A DNA stretch of 64,000 nt from Streptomyces shenzhenensis (lineage in GTDB: Bacteria; Actinomycetota; Actinomycetes; Streptomycetales; Streptomycetaceae). The position numbers and the translations under genes are program-made. Each line of letters opens with the position of its first letter. The stretch's first letter is position 1. The notes under the pieces are model-generated. The model searched no databases. It was not told the DNA's origin and saw only the letters and a list, made by a program, of their open reading frames with translations. This document shows positions 24,947 to 33,723 of the stretch, piece by piece. Location of the stretch: contig NZ_PENI01000007.1 of the NCBI RefSeq assembly GCF_003688995.1, forward strand, positions 124,001 to 188,000, given 5' to 3'.

Positions 24947-26389
24947 GTGAGCACCACTGCACCCCGTACCAGCCCCGCCGACCCCGCCTCTCCCGTCTCC
25001 CCCACCGCCGAACCGCTCGACACCGTGCTGGCCAGGGCCGCGGCCGCCGCCGGTACGGCCCGCACCGCCCGCCCCGCCGACCGCGCGCGCTGGCTGACCG
25101 CCGCGGCCGACGCGCTCGACGCCGCCGCCGAGCGCCTGGTCCCCGTCGCACAACGCGAGTCGCGTCTGCCCGAGGCCCGCCTGTCGGGAGAGCTGCGCCG
25201 CACCACCTTCCAGTGCCGTCTCTTCGCGGAGCGGCTGGCCTCCGGCGCCCTGGACGACGTACGCGTCGATCACGCGGACGCCGACTGGCCGATGGGCGCG
25301 CGCCCGGACATCCGCCGCACCATGGTCGCGCTGGGCCCCGTGCTGGTCTTCGCCGCGAGCAACTTCCCCTTCGCCTTCAGCGTCATGGGCGGGGACACCG
25401 TCAGCGCCCTGGCGGCCGGCTGCCCCGTCGTCGTCAAGGCGCACCCCGGGCATCCCGAACTGTCCCGGCTCACCGCGGCGGTCGCCGCCGACGCGCTGGC
25501 GTCCGCGGGCGCCCCGGCCGGCCTGCTCCAGCTCATCGAGGGCGAGCGGACGGGCGCGGACGCCGTGCGGGACCACCGCATCAAGGCGGTCGGCTTCACC
25601 GGTTCCACGCGCGGCGGCCGTCAGCTCTTCGACCTGGCCGCGGGCCGGCCCGACCCGATCCCCTTCTACGGCGAACTCGGCTCCACCAACCCGGTCGTCG
25701 TCACACCGGCGGGCTGGGCCGAGCGGACCGCGGACATCGCCGCCGGGTTCGCCGCGTCCTGCACCCTCGGGTCCGGCCAGTTCTGTACGCAGCCGGGTGT
25801 CGTGTTCGTCCCCGACGCCGACGCCTTCGTCGCGGCGCTGCCGCCGCTCGGCGCGGGCCCGATGCTGAACGAGGTCATCGGCGCCAGCTATGCGACCGCG
25901 CTCGACGCCCTCGCCGCCCGCGACGGGGTCGAGGTCGCGCTGCGCACGGCCGGATCCGACGGGCACCCGGACGTCGTCGTGCTGCGCACCACCACCGACG
26001 CCGTTCGCGCCGACCCCTCGCTCATCTCCACGGAGGTGTTCGGCCCGGCCTCGCTGCTCGTCGAGTACGGCAGCCTGGCCGACGTGGCGGCGGCGCTCGC
26101 CGGGTTCGAGGGCACCCTGACCGGCACGGTCCAGGGTGGCGCCGCCCTGGACGACGACGGGCGGCGGATGCTGGAGCTGCTCGCCGGGCACGCCGGACGC
26201 GTCATCTGGAACGAGTGGCCGACCGGGGTGACCGTCAGCGACGCCCAGCAGCACGGCGGCCCCTGGCCGGCCTCGACCGCACCCACCACGACCTCCGTCG
26301 GCACGGCGGCGATCGACCGCTTCCGCCGCCCCGTGGCCTTCCAGAACGTCCCCACCCCCGCCCTGCCCCCCGAACTCCGCGACCGGTAA
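24947..26389 (+). CDS. Aldehyde dehydrogenase, alpha-ketoglutarate semialdehyde (2,5-dioxovalerate) type
   Basis: A 480-residue NAD(P)-dependent dehydrogenase. The catalytic Cys is in SCTLGSGQFCTQPG and the Glu in PFYGELGSTNP, both close to the signatures of alpha-ketoglutarate semialdehyde dehydrogenase, which yields 2-oxoglutarate. The cofactor site FTGSTRGG and the oligomer region DAQQHGGPWPAS also fit. The GTG start is 18 bp after the regulator. The pair with the lyase at 23268 suggests a non-phosphorylating route of a sugar acid or hydroxyproline to 2-oxoglutarate. Confidence 0.9.
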   Translation: MSTTAPRTSPADPASPVSPTAEPLDTVLARAAAAAGTARTARPADRARWLTAAADALDAAAERLVPVAQRESRLPEARLSGELRRTTFQCRLFAERLASGALDDVRVDHADADWPMGARPDIRRTMVALGPVLVFAASNFPFAFSVMGGDTVSALAAGCPVVVKAHPGHPELSRLTAAVAADALASAGAPAGLLQLIEGERTGADAVRDHRIKAVGFTGSTRGGRQLFDLAAGRPDPIPFYGELGSTNPVVVTPAGWAERTADIAAGFAASCTLGSGQFCTQPGVVFVPDADAFVAALPPLGAGPMLNEVIGASYATALDALAARDGVEVALRTAGSDGHPDVVVLRTTTDAVRADPSLISTEVFGPASLLVEYGSLADVAAALAGFEGTLTGTVQGGAALDDDGRRMLELLAGHAGRVIWNEWPTGVTVSDAQQHGGPWPASTAPTTTSVGTAAIDRFRRPVAFQNVPTPALPPELRDR

Positions 26390-26521
26390 ACCCGGTTGGG
26401 GGTCGCGCAACGGACGCAGAGCGAGGTCCGCGGCCCGACCCCCACCGGCCGGCCACCCGACGGAGTCATACGACACCGGTCCGGGCCCGCCCAGGGTGCG
26501 GCGCCCGCTGACGCGGGTCGC

Positions 26522-27322
26522 TCAGTTCCCAGCCGCCCGGGCGGTCCCGTCGACGCGTTCGCGTGCCCAGCCCAGGAAGGCTCGCACCGCCGCGCCCGGA
26601 AGGGGCTCCGCGGATGCGCGCGGGCGCTCGAAACTGCGTACCGCGGCCTCGACCAGTGGCCGGAAGTCCGCCTCGGCCGCGGCGATCTCGTGTGCCGCCG
26701 CGCGCTTGGCCGACCAGCGGCCCGTACGGCAGAACACCACCGAGCGACAGCCGTTGAGGACGCGGTTGTCCGCGAGGTGGCCCTCGCCGTCGCTGTGCTC
26801 ACGCAGGGAGGCGCGGATCGCGGTGAGCAGCTCCGCGGGCGGCGGCGCGGCGATCGCCTCCCGTGCGGGGCGGCCGAACAGCGGGATCCCGCACTGGTGG
26901 GCGACGGAGCGGTCGATGACGTACCAGAACGAGGGGGAGCCCGTGGTGTCGAAGGCGGCTCGGTCCGGCAGCAGCGCGCCGGTGTTGAGGTCCAGCAGAT
27001 AGCCCGCCGCGCCGGACGGCCGGGCGGCGGCATCCGCCGCGTACACCACCAGTTCAAGACCGGCCGCGGGGCAGGGCAGCCGCGGGTGGGCGAGCGTCTC
27101 CGCGAGGTCGTGCAGCGCCGGCCGCGGCAGCGCCGGGTCGACCACGACGGTGATGTCGAGGTCGCTGCGTCCGTGCCGGTAGTCGCCCAGCGCCAGGGAG
27201 CCGACGCCGACGACGCTCACCAGCCGGGGTCCGCACACCGCGCTCGTGCGCCGGACGAGTTCCTCCAGATAGCCGCGCACCTCGGCGGGGACGGCCCGCG
27301 GTTCTCCGAGCGTGTGGATCAC
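26522..27322 (-). CDS. AadA-like nucleotidyltransferase domain protein
   Basis: A 266-residue protein with the polymerase-beta-type nucleotidyltransferase motif GVGSLALGDYRHGRSDLDITVVVD at about residues 32-55 (GS and DxD). The helical C-terminal part (NRVLNGCRSVVFCRTGRWSAKRAAA) resembles the DUF4111 domain of aminoglycoside 3''-adenylyltransferases. It may adenylylate an aminoglycoside or another small molecule; resistance is not shown by the sequence. The GTG at 27322 lacks a clear ribosome site. It converges with the dehydrogenase gene and is divergent from the small basic protein at 27440. Confidence 0.75.
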   Translation of the reverse strand: MIHTLGEPRAVPAEVRGYLEELVRRTSAVCGPRLVSVVGVGSLALGDYRHGRSDLDITVVVDPALPRPALHDLAETLAHPRLPCPAAGLELVVYAADAAARPSGAAGYLLDLNTGALLPDRAAFDTTGSPSFWYVIDRSVAHQCGIPLFGRPAREAIAAPPPAELLTAIRASLREHSDGEGHLADNRVLNGCRSVVFCRTGRWSAKRAAAHEIAAAEADFRPLVEAAVRSFERPRASAEPLPGAAVRAFLGWARERVDGTARAAGN

Positions 27323-27439
27323 CCGGCCAGTATCCCCGTCGGCACCCGGAGAAAACGACCTTCGTCCGAAGTGGGACGGCCGCGTGTTTCGGGGCACTCG
27401 GGGGGACGCAAGCGATACCAGCGCAGGCAAGGAGCGGTC

Positions 27440-28015
27440 ATGGCCGAGCAGAAGTCGTCCTCGTCCCCTGTCGCACCCCTGCGCGCCGCGGCCTCGGCGG
27501 TGCGCAGAGTCCCCGGCGCCGAGGCGCTGAGCAGGGCCGGCGAAGGAATACTGGACAAGGTCGAGTCCGTGTCGCCCAGGAGACGGCGGCTCGTCGTCTA
27601 CGCCGGCGCCGGCGTGCTCGGGGCGGTGGGCGTGGTCGAATGGCCCATCGCCCTCACCGGCGCGGCGGTCGCCTGGCTCACCCAGGCGGGCGGCGGGCAG
27701 CCGGAGGGCGCACCACCCGCGGCGGGCACGGCGCGGAGGACGGGCGCGGGCACGGCCCGGACGGCGGGCACGGGTACGTCCCGGGCGGCGAAGGCCCCCG
27801 CCGCCGCGTCGAAGCGCGCGAGCACCGGCCGCAGGACGTCGGCATCGGCGCCGGCTTCCGCGCCGGCGCCGGCGTCGGCGTCGGCGCGGAAGAAGACCGC
27901 GCCCGCGGCCCGGCGGAGCACGACCGCGAAGAGCGGCACGAGCACGCGTACGGCTACGGCGAAGAAGGGCACGAGCACCCGTACGACGGCGAAGCAAGGC
28001 CGCACCACCCGTTGA
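27440..28015 (+). CDS. Small protein with a hydrophobic segment and a long Lys/Arg/Ala/Ser/Thr-rich tail
   Basis: A 191-residue protein of unknown function. Residues 1-50 are amphipathic (VRRVPGAEALSRAGEGILDK). A hydrophobic stretch at about 53-82 includes VVYAGAGVLGAVGVVEWPIA. Residues 90-191 are low-complexity repeats of Ala, Thr, Ser, Lys and Arg, such as AKSGTSTRTATAKKGTSTRT, like the tails of mycobacterial HU and histone H1-like proteins. A perfect GGAGCGGTC spacing supports the ATG. It lies 26 bp upstream of the P-type ATPase gene and is probably co-transcribed with it. Confidence 0.75.
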   Translation: MAEQKSSSSPVAPLRAAASAVRRVPGAEALSRAGEGILDKVESVSPRRRRLVVYAGAGVLGAVGVVEWPIALTGAAVAWLTQAGGGQPEGAPPAAGTARRTGAGTARTAGTGTSRAAKAPAAASKRASTGRRTSASAPASAPAPASASARKKTAPAARRSTTAKSGTSTRTATAKKGTSTRTTAKQGRTTR

Positions 28016-28041
28016 GCCGCGCCCAGGGAGAGTGATGCGTC

Positions 28042-31000
28042 ATGGTGCTCGGGTTGCTCACCGCCCCGTCGGCCACCGTCCGGGCGCTGCCCGCGGCGCC
28101 ACGGCTGCTGGCGCGGGCAGCCGCGCCGGCGGCCGGAATCGCCGCCGGGGCCGTCGCGGGAACGGCCCGGGCCGGGGTGCGCGGCGTGGACGGCGTGGTC
28201 CGGCTGGCCCGGGTCGCGCGCACCGTCCTGCCCGGCTCCGCGGCACAGTGGCGCGCCGGCGCGCGGGCCCATCTCGCGCTGCGGCCCGCAGACCCGGACC
28301 AGCCGCCCGACCGGACGCGCCGCCTGGCCCGCCGGCTGGCCGAGGAGGTGAGCGAGCACCCGGATGTGCTCTTCGCCTACTGGGACGACGGCCTGGACCG
28401 CCTGGTGGTGGCCGGCTGCGCGGACATGGTCGGCGACGACGTCATCGAGTACGCGCTGCGGCTGGCGGACCGCTACGGGCTCACCCCCGCCGACGGCGGC
28501 CCCGAGGAGACCACGCATCCCGGCGACCCCGCCGGGGTACGCGCGGCGGCGGCCCCGCTCGCGGTCGACGCGGTGGGCACCGGCGCGGCGATCACGGCGT
28601 ACTTCCTGCGTCTGCCGCCGTCGCCCCGCGTGATCACCGCCGTCGTGACGCTGCTGCGGGAGAATCCCCGGTTCCGCGCGCTGCTGCGCACCCGCATCGG
28701 TCACTTCGGCATGGACATGACGCTGACCTGTGCGAACGCCCTCGCCCACGGAGCCGGGCAGACGCCCGCCTCGCTGCTGCTCGACGGAGCGCTGCGGGCC
28801 TGCCAGCTCGCGGACACGGTGTCCCGGGCGGCGTTCTTCGGCACGTACCACGACAGCCTCAGCGGACCCGACCGCATCGCCATCGCGGACCGCGGCCCGG
28901 CACGCCCCGCGCTGCGGGTCTCCCCCGCCCAGGAGTACGCCGGCCACGCCTCGCTCGGCAGCGTGCTCGGAGCCGCGGTGACCCTGCTGGTCAAACAGGA
29001 TGTCGCCGAGGCGGCCGAGGCGGTGCTCTCGGGGTCGCCCAAGGCTGCGCGCTACGGGCCGGCCGCGTTCCACGCCCTGCTCGGTGCCGCACTCGCCCGG
29101 TCGGGCGTCCTCGCCCGCGAGCCGGAGCGGCTGCGGCAGCTGGAGATGGCGGGCACCCTCGTCCTGCATCCGAGCGCGCTGCGCACCGAACAGGGCGAGG
29201 CCGACCCGTGGGCGGAACCCGTACTGGACGCGGCGCGCCGGGCCGGACTGCACGTCGTCCTCGTGGACGACCCCGCGCTGGAGGACTTCACCGGCCTCGC
29301 CGACCAGGTCGTGGACGCGCGGCGACCGCTGGACGACGTCGTCCACGGGCTCGGCGACGACGCGGGCGCCGTCATCACCGTCGCCCGGGTCCGCTCCCGC
29401 GACGACCACGTCGTGCTGGACGGGCTGCTCGCCGGCGACATCGCCTGCGCCCTCACCGACGCGGGCGGCGCCGTCGTCTGGGCCGCCGATGTGCTCGCCC
29501 TGCACGGGCTGTCCGACGTATGGCGGGTGTTGAGCGCGGTACCGGCGGCCCGTCGCGTCGGCGGCCGATCGCAGACCCTGGCCCGGTCGGGCGCCGCGCT
29601 GTCCGGGCTGCTGGTGGCCATCGGCGGGTCGCGGGGCGGCCGGGGACGCCTGGCCGCGCTGCCCGGGCTGCGGCACGCCCCCGTCGACCTCGCGGCGGCC
29701 ACCGCGCTGCTGATCGCCGCCCGCGCGGCGCTCGGCGTCGCCACGTCCCACCCGCCGAGTCCGCGGCCGCGGGTGCACTGGCACGAGCTGGAGGCGGACG
29801 AGGCCCTGGACCGGCTGGAGCACCGCCCTGCCGCGCGGCAGGGCGTGTTGGAGCAGGCATCCGGGCAGGCCCACCGAGCGGCGCAGACCGCGTCGCACAC
29901 CGCCGTCCTCACCCCCGTGCGGTGGACGGTGCGCCTCGCCAAGGCCGTACGCGACGAACTGGACGACCCACTGACCCCCGTGCTGGCCGTCGGCTCGGCC
30001 GCCTCCGCGATCCTCGGTTCGGCCGTGGACGCCCTGCTCGTCCTCGGCGCCCTCGACCTCAACGCGCTCGTCGGCGGCGTCCAGCGGCTGCGCGCCGAGA
30101 GTGCCGTGTCCGGGCTGCTCGCCATGCAGAAACGGACCGCCCGGGTAGCCCCGGACGTCCGGGCCGAACCGCACACCGTGGACGCCGCCGACCTGGAACC
30201 GGGCGACGTCATCGAGTTGCGGACCGACGACGTCGTGCCCGCCGACGCCCGGCTGCTGTGGGAGGACGGCCTGGAGGTCGACGAGTCCGCGCTGACCGGG
30301 GAGTCCCTGCCGGTGGAGAAGCAGACCGAGCCGACCCCGCACGCCGCGGTCGCCGAGCGGCGCTCCATGGTGTTCGAGGGCACGACCGTGACCGTCGGGC
30401 ACGCCCGCGCCGTCGTGGTGGACACCGGCGACCGCACCGAGGCCTCCCGCGCCGTCCGGCTCGCCGCCCGCACCCCGCCGGCCGCCGGTGTCCAGGGCAG
30501 GCTGCGCGAACTCACCAGCCGGGCACTGCCGTTGACGTTCGCCGGCGGAGCCGCGATCACCGGTCTCGCGCTGTTGAGGGGCACCTCCGTCCGGGAGGCG
30601 GTCAGCGGCGGGGTCGCCGTCGCGGTGGCGGCCGTGCCCGAGGGACTGCCGCTGGTGGCCACGGTGGCGCAGTTGGCGGCGGCCCGGCGGCTGAGCCGCG
30701 ACGGAGTCCTGGTACGGACGACACGGGCCCTGGAGGCGCTCGGCCGCATGGACACCATCTGCTTCGACAAGACCGGCACCCTCACCGAGAACCGGCTGCG
30801 CCTTGCGAAGGCGAGCGACCGGCGCGGCACGGTCCACCCGGTGGGCGACCCGGCCGCGGCCGACACCCTGCGGGTCGCAGCGCGGGCCTGCCCCCGGCTG
30901 AACGGCGGCCCGGACCGGCCGGTGCACGCCACGGACGAGGCGGTGCTCGACGCCACCGGACCCGACCCGGACTGGGCGCAGTCGGAGGGGCTGCCGTTCG

Positions 31001-32331
31001 AGGCCGCCCGCGGCTACGCCGCCGCGGTCGGCCGGGCCGGGCACGGCCCGCGCCTGCTGGTGGTGAAGGGCGCCCCGGAGACCGTCCTGCCCGCCTGCAC
31101 CGGGCTTCCCCGGCGGGTCTCCGGGGCGGCACGGACCCTCGCCCGGGACGGGCTGCGGATCCTGGCGGTGGCCCAGCGGCGGCTGAGCGCGGCCGAGGAC
31201 CCCGAGGACGTACTCGAACAGGACCTGAAGGGGCTGGAGTTCACCGGACTGCTCGGGCTGGCGGACACCCCGCGCGACACGTCGCAGACCCTCGTACGCG
31301 GGCTGCGCGCGGCGGGCGTACGGCCGGTGATGCTCACCGGCGACCACCCGCAGACCGCGCAGTCGATCGCCCTCGCGCTGGGCTGGCCCGAGGACACGGC
31401 CGTCATCACCGGGAGCGAGCTGGCGGCCGCGGACCGCTCGGCCAGGGCCCGCATGCTGCGCGACACGACGGTGGTGGCGCGGGTCGCCCCCGAGCAGAAA
31501 CTCAAGGTCGTCGAGGCGCTGCGGGACGCGGGCCGCGTGGTGGGCATGGTCGGGGACGGCGCGAACGACGCGGCGGCGATCCGCGCGGCCGACGTCGGCG
31601 TGGGCATCAACGCCCGGGGTTCGTCGGCCGCGCGCAACGCCGCCGACCTGGTCCTCACCGACGACGACCTGACCGTGCTGATCGACGCGGTGGGGGAGGG
31701 CCGCGCCCTGTGGCGCAGCGTCGCCGACGCGATCGCGATCCTGATCGGCGGCAACGCGGGGGAGATCGGATTCGGGCTGCTCGGCACGCTGCTGTCGGGG
31801 AAGGCGCCGCTGTCCACCCGTCAGATGCTGCTGGTGAACCTGTTCACGGACCTGTTCCCGGCGATGGCGGTCGCGGTCACCCAGAAGGAGGCCGAAGAGC
31901 CGCCGGACGCGGCGGCCGCGGACTCCCCCGAAGTCGCGTCGGCCGTGCTCGGCGCGCCGCTGCTCACCCAGATCCGCCACCGCGCGCTCACCACATGTCT
32001 GGGCGCCGTCACGGCCTGGCTGATCGGCCGCTGGACACCCGGCACGGTCCGCCGCTCCAGCACGATGGCCCTGTGCGGCGTCGTCGGCGCCCAGCTCGCC
32101 CAGACCCTGCTGGACCGGCGCGACAGCCGCCTGGTCCGCTTCACCTCCCTGGGCTCCGCCGTCGTGCTCGCCGCGCTGGTGCAGACCCCCGGCGTCAGCG
32201 GCTTCTTCGGCTGCACCCCGCTCGGGCCCGTCGCCTGGCTCGGCGTCACGGCGTCGATCGCGCTGGCCCTGATGGGACAGCGCGCCCTGCCCCGCCTGGA
32301 ACAGACCGTCGGACGACTGCTGCCCGCCTAG
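28042..32331 (+). CDS. Large P-type cation-transporting ATPase (CtpI-like)
   Basis: A 1429-residue membrane ATPase, far longer than usual P-type pumps (about 700-900). The first 600 residues are extra and contain a possible HMA-like unit (EHPDVLFAYWDDGLDRLVVAG) and several hydrophobic stretches, as in mycobacterial CtpI. The pump core has TGES at 752-755, the phosphorylated Asp909 in DKTGTLTENRL, a KGAPE nucleotide motif and GDGAND at 1171-1176, then about six C-terminal membrane segments. The membrane motif before DKTGT reads VAAVPEGLPLV, which resembles calcium or magnesium pumps more than heavy-metal CPC pumps. The ion is unknown. Its TAG stop is the insertion point of MITE copy B. Confidence 0.92.
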   Translation: MVLGLLTAPSATVRALPAAPRLLARAAAPAAGIAAGAVAGTARAGVRGVDGVVRLARVARTVLPGSAAQWRAGARAHLALRPADPDQPPDRTRRLARRLAEEVSEHPDVLFAYWDDGLDRLVVAGCADMVGDDVIEYALRLADRYGLTPADGGPEETTHPGDPAGVRAAAAPLAVDAVGTGAAITAYFLRLPPSPRVITAVVTLLRENPRFRALLRTRIGHFGMDMTLTCANALAHGAGQTPASLLLDGALRACQLADTVSRAAFFGTYHDSLSGPDRIAIADRGPARPALRVSPAQEYAGHASLGSVLGAAVTLLVKQDVAEAAEAVLSGSPKAARYGPAAFHALLGAALARSGVLAREPERLRQLEMAGTLVLHPSALRTEQGEADPWAEPVLDAARRAGLHVVLVDDPALEDFTGLADQVVDARRPLDDVVHGLGDDAGAVITVARVRSRDDHVVLDGLLAGDIACALTDAGGAVVWAADVLALHGLSDVWRVLSAVPAARRVGGRSQTLARSGAALSGLLVAIGGSRGGRGRLAALPGLRHAPVDLAAATALLIAARAALGVATSHPPSPRPRVHWHELEADEALDRLEHRPAARQGVLEQASGQAHRAAQTASHTAVLTPVRWTVRLAKAVRDELDDPLTPVLAVGSAASAILGSAVDALLVLGALDLNALVGGVQRLRAESAVSGLLAMQKRTARVAPDVRAEPHTVDAADLEPGDVIELRTDDVVPADARLLWEDGLEVDESALTGESLPVEKQTEPTPHAAVAERRSMVFEGTTVTVGHARAVVVDTGDRTEASRAVRLAARTPPAAGVQGRLRELTSRALPLTFAGGAAITGLALLRGTSVREAVSGGVAVAVAAVPEGLPLVATVAQLAAARRLSRDGVLVRTTRALEALGRMDTICFDKTGTLTENRLRLAKASDRRGTVHPVGDPAAADTLRVAARACPRLNGGPDRPVHATDEAVLDATGPDPDWAQSEGLPFEAARGYAAAVGRAGHGPRLLVVKGAPETVLPACTGLPRRVSGAARTLARDGLRILAVAQRRLSAAEDPEDVLEQDLKGLEFTGLLGLADTPRDTSQTLVRGLRAAGVRPVMLTGDHPQTAQSIALALGWPEDTAVITGSELAAADRSARARMLRDTTVVARVAPEQKLKVVEALRDAGRVVGMVGDGANDAAAIRAADVGVGINARGSSAARNAADLVLTDDDLTVLIDAVGEGRALWRSVADAIAILIGGNAGEIGFGLLGTLLSGKAPLSTRQMLLVNLFTDLFPAMAVAVTQKEAEEPPDAAAADSPEVASAVLGAPLLTQIRHRALTTCLGAVTAWLIGRWTPGTVRRSSTMALCGVVGAQLAQTLLDRRDSRLVRFTSLGSAVVLAALVQTPGVSGFFGCTPLGPVAWLGVTASIALALMGQRALPRLEQTVGRLLPA

Positions 32332-32492
32332 GGTCTTTCGTTTGGATCAGGCCGGATCAGGGAGCGGGGTCTGGTGCCGTGGATCGCAAGGCGGAGGAGG
32401 GCGGCAGGGCGGAGCCCTGACAACCGACGACAACGCCGCGAGGCGCGGTGCCAGGGCCCGCGAGCCCGGCATGATCCAAACGAGAGGCCCTA
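32329..32492. mobile_element. 160-bp MITE-like element, copy B, inserted in a TAG stop codon
   Basis: The element is 32331-32490 with flanking TA at 32329-32330 and 32491-32492. It is the reverse complement of copy A (16052-16211) except for 3 of 160 bases. Two of the changes are at position 9 of each terminal repeat and keep the ends complementary. The left TA and first G form the stop codon of the P-type ATPase gene. Confidence 0.87.
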
Positions 32493-32772
32493 GCTCCTGT
32501 CGGCGCCCTCGCCGCGGCGGTGGCGAGCCGTGCGGCACCGGCCGTCCCGAACCGCCGCGGCGACCGCGGGCAGCAGCGCGGTGGACGCCTCCGGGGCGGG
32601 AGCCGCTCACCGCATGAACACGGGCCGGTGCTTGTCATGGCAAATCCCTGATGGGCTCTCACACCGTTCAGCGAGCCGTAACCCCCCGGCGTTCGCCCTC
32701 ACACCTGACCTGCCGATGTTGGAGACCTCATCGGCGCCCTTGCGCGGTCCGTACCGAAGGATGTACTCCCCC
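32493..32772. other. Intergenic region upstream of phnD
   Basis: No gene is seen. It must hold the phnD promoter. A stretch near 32667-32710 has GTTCAGC, CGTAACC and GTTCGCC blocks at roughly 11-nt steps, which is a weak resemblance to the GTTCACC direct repeats bound by PhoP in Streptomyces. Confidence 0.4.
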
Positions 32773-33723
32773 ATGCCCAGCAGATTCCGCACCCCCGCGG
32801 CCGTTGCCTCCGTCCTGCTGCCCCTCGCCGCCGTCACCGCCTGCGGATCCGGCGCCGCCTCCGACGGCGGCAGCGCCGCGGGCGGTCGCGACCCCGAGAA
32901 GCTGGTCGTCGCGGTGATCCCCGCGGAGGACTCCACCTCCCTCGCCCAGCGCTACGCGGCCGTCACCAAACTGCTGGAGGACGAGACCGGCAAGAAGGTC
33001 GAGCTGCAGAAGGCCACCAACTACGCCGCGGTCATCGAGGCCCAGCGCGCCCACAAGGCCGACATCGCCTTCTACGGTCCGCTGTCCTACGTCGTCGCCA
33101 AGGACAGCGGTGTCGACCTGAAGATCGTCGCCGCGCCGGTGACGGAGAAGGGCGGCGACCCCGGCTACCGCTCGGTCGCCTTCACCAGGACCGGCTCCGG
33201 CATCAAGAGCCTGAAGGACTTCGCCGGGCACAAGGTGTGCTTCGTCGACGAGAACTCCACCTCCGGCTACCTCTACCCCCAGGCCGCCCTCATCAAGGCC
33301 GGGCCGGCCGAGAGCGACTACACCAAGGTCATGGCCGGCGGGCACGACGCCTCGGTGCTCTCCGTGGCCAAGGGCCAGTGCGACGCCGGGTTCGCCTCCG
33401 AGGACATGGCCACGCGCCAGCTGATCGAGGAAGGCAAGATCGGCAAGAACGATCTGGAGATCCTCTGGAAGTCCGCGATGATCCCCGGCTCGCCGGTCGC
33501 CGTCAGCACCGATCTGACCAGCGGCCTCCAGCAGAAGATCACCGACGCCTTCACCGAGAAGACGAACGCCGACTATCTGAAGTCGAAGGGATACTGCTCG
33601 GGCGGTGACGACTGTCTGGTCGAGGCCAACTGGGGCTATGTGCCGGTCAGCGACGCGGACTACGCCAGCGTGCGCGACGTGTGCGCCGCGACGAAGAACG
33701 AGCAGTGCGAGGCCGGATCGTGA
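32773..33723 (+). CDS. phnD: Phosphonate ABC transporter substrate-binding lipoprotein PhnD
   Basis: A 316-residue exported lipoprotein with the lipobox AAVTAC near residue 18. The mature part has the PhnD/Ssu-like features VIPAEDSTSLAQRYAAVTKLLEDETGKKV, DIAFYGPLSYVVA and GHKVCFVDENSTSGYLYP, where the Ser/Thr loops bind phosphonate. The ATG at 32773 is chosen for GAAGGA 11 bp upstream; an ATG 12 bp earlier is possible. It overlaps phnC by GTGA and starts the uptake part of the C-P lyase locus. Confidence 0.93.
   Translation: MPSRFRTPAAVASVLLPLAAVTACGSGAASDGGSAAGGRDPEKLVVAVIPAEDSTSLAQRYAAVTKLLEDETGKKVELQKATNYAAVIEAQRAHKADIAFYGPLSYVVAKDSGVDLKIVAAPVTEKGGDPGYRSVAFTRTGSGIKSLKDFAGHKVCFVDENSTSGYLYPQAALIKAGPAESDYTKVMAGGHDASVLSVAKGQCDAGFASEDMATRQLIEEGKIGKNDLEILWKSAMIPGSPVAVSTDLTSGLQQKITDAFTEKTNADYLKSKGYCSGGDDCLVEANWGYVPVSDADYASVRDVCAATKNEQCEAGS

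Noticed and set aside
26398..26443. GGGGGTCG...CGACCCCC as a terminator after the aldehyde dehydrogenase gene
   Set aside because: The arms are 30 nt apart with only weak inner pairing. It may act, but support is too low to list.
26522..27322. Calling the nucleotidyltransferase a proven aminoglycoside resistance gene
   Set aside because: Only the general fold and a DUF4111-like C-terminal segment are visible; substrate residues cannot be assigned by eye.
27598..31980. A 1460-residue open frame on the minus strand opposite the P-type ATPase
   Set aside because: It is the antisense shadow of a GC-rich gene. Its composition (Arg, Gly, Gln, Val) is meaningless, it has no domain, and the plus-strand frame has all P-type motifs.
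32607..32936. Minus-strand frame opposite the phnD start
   Set aside because: It runs antisense to the phnD signal peptide and has no recognisable features.
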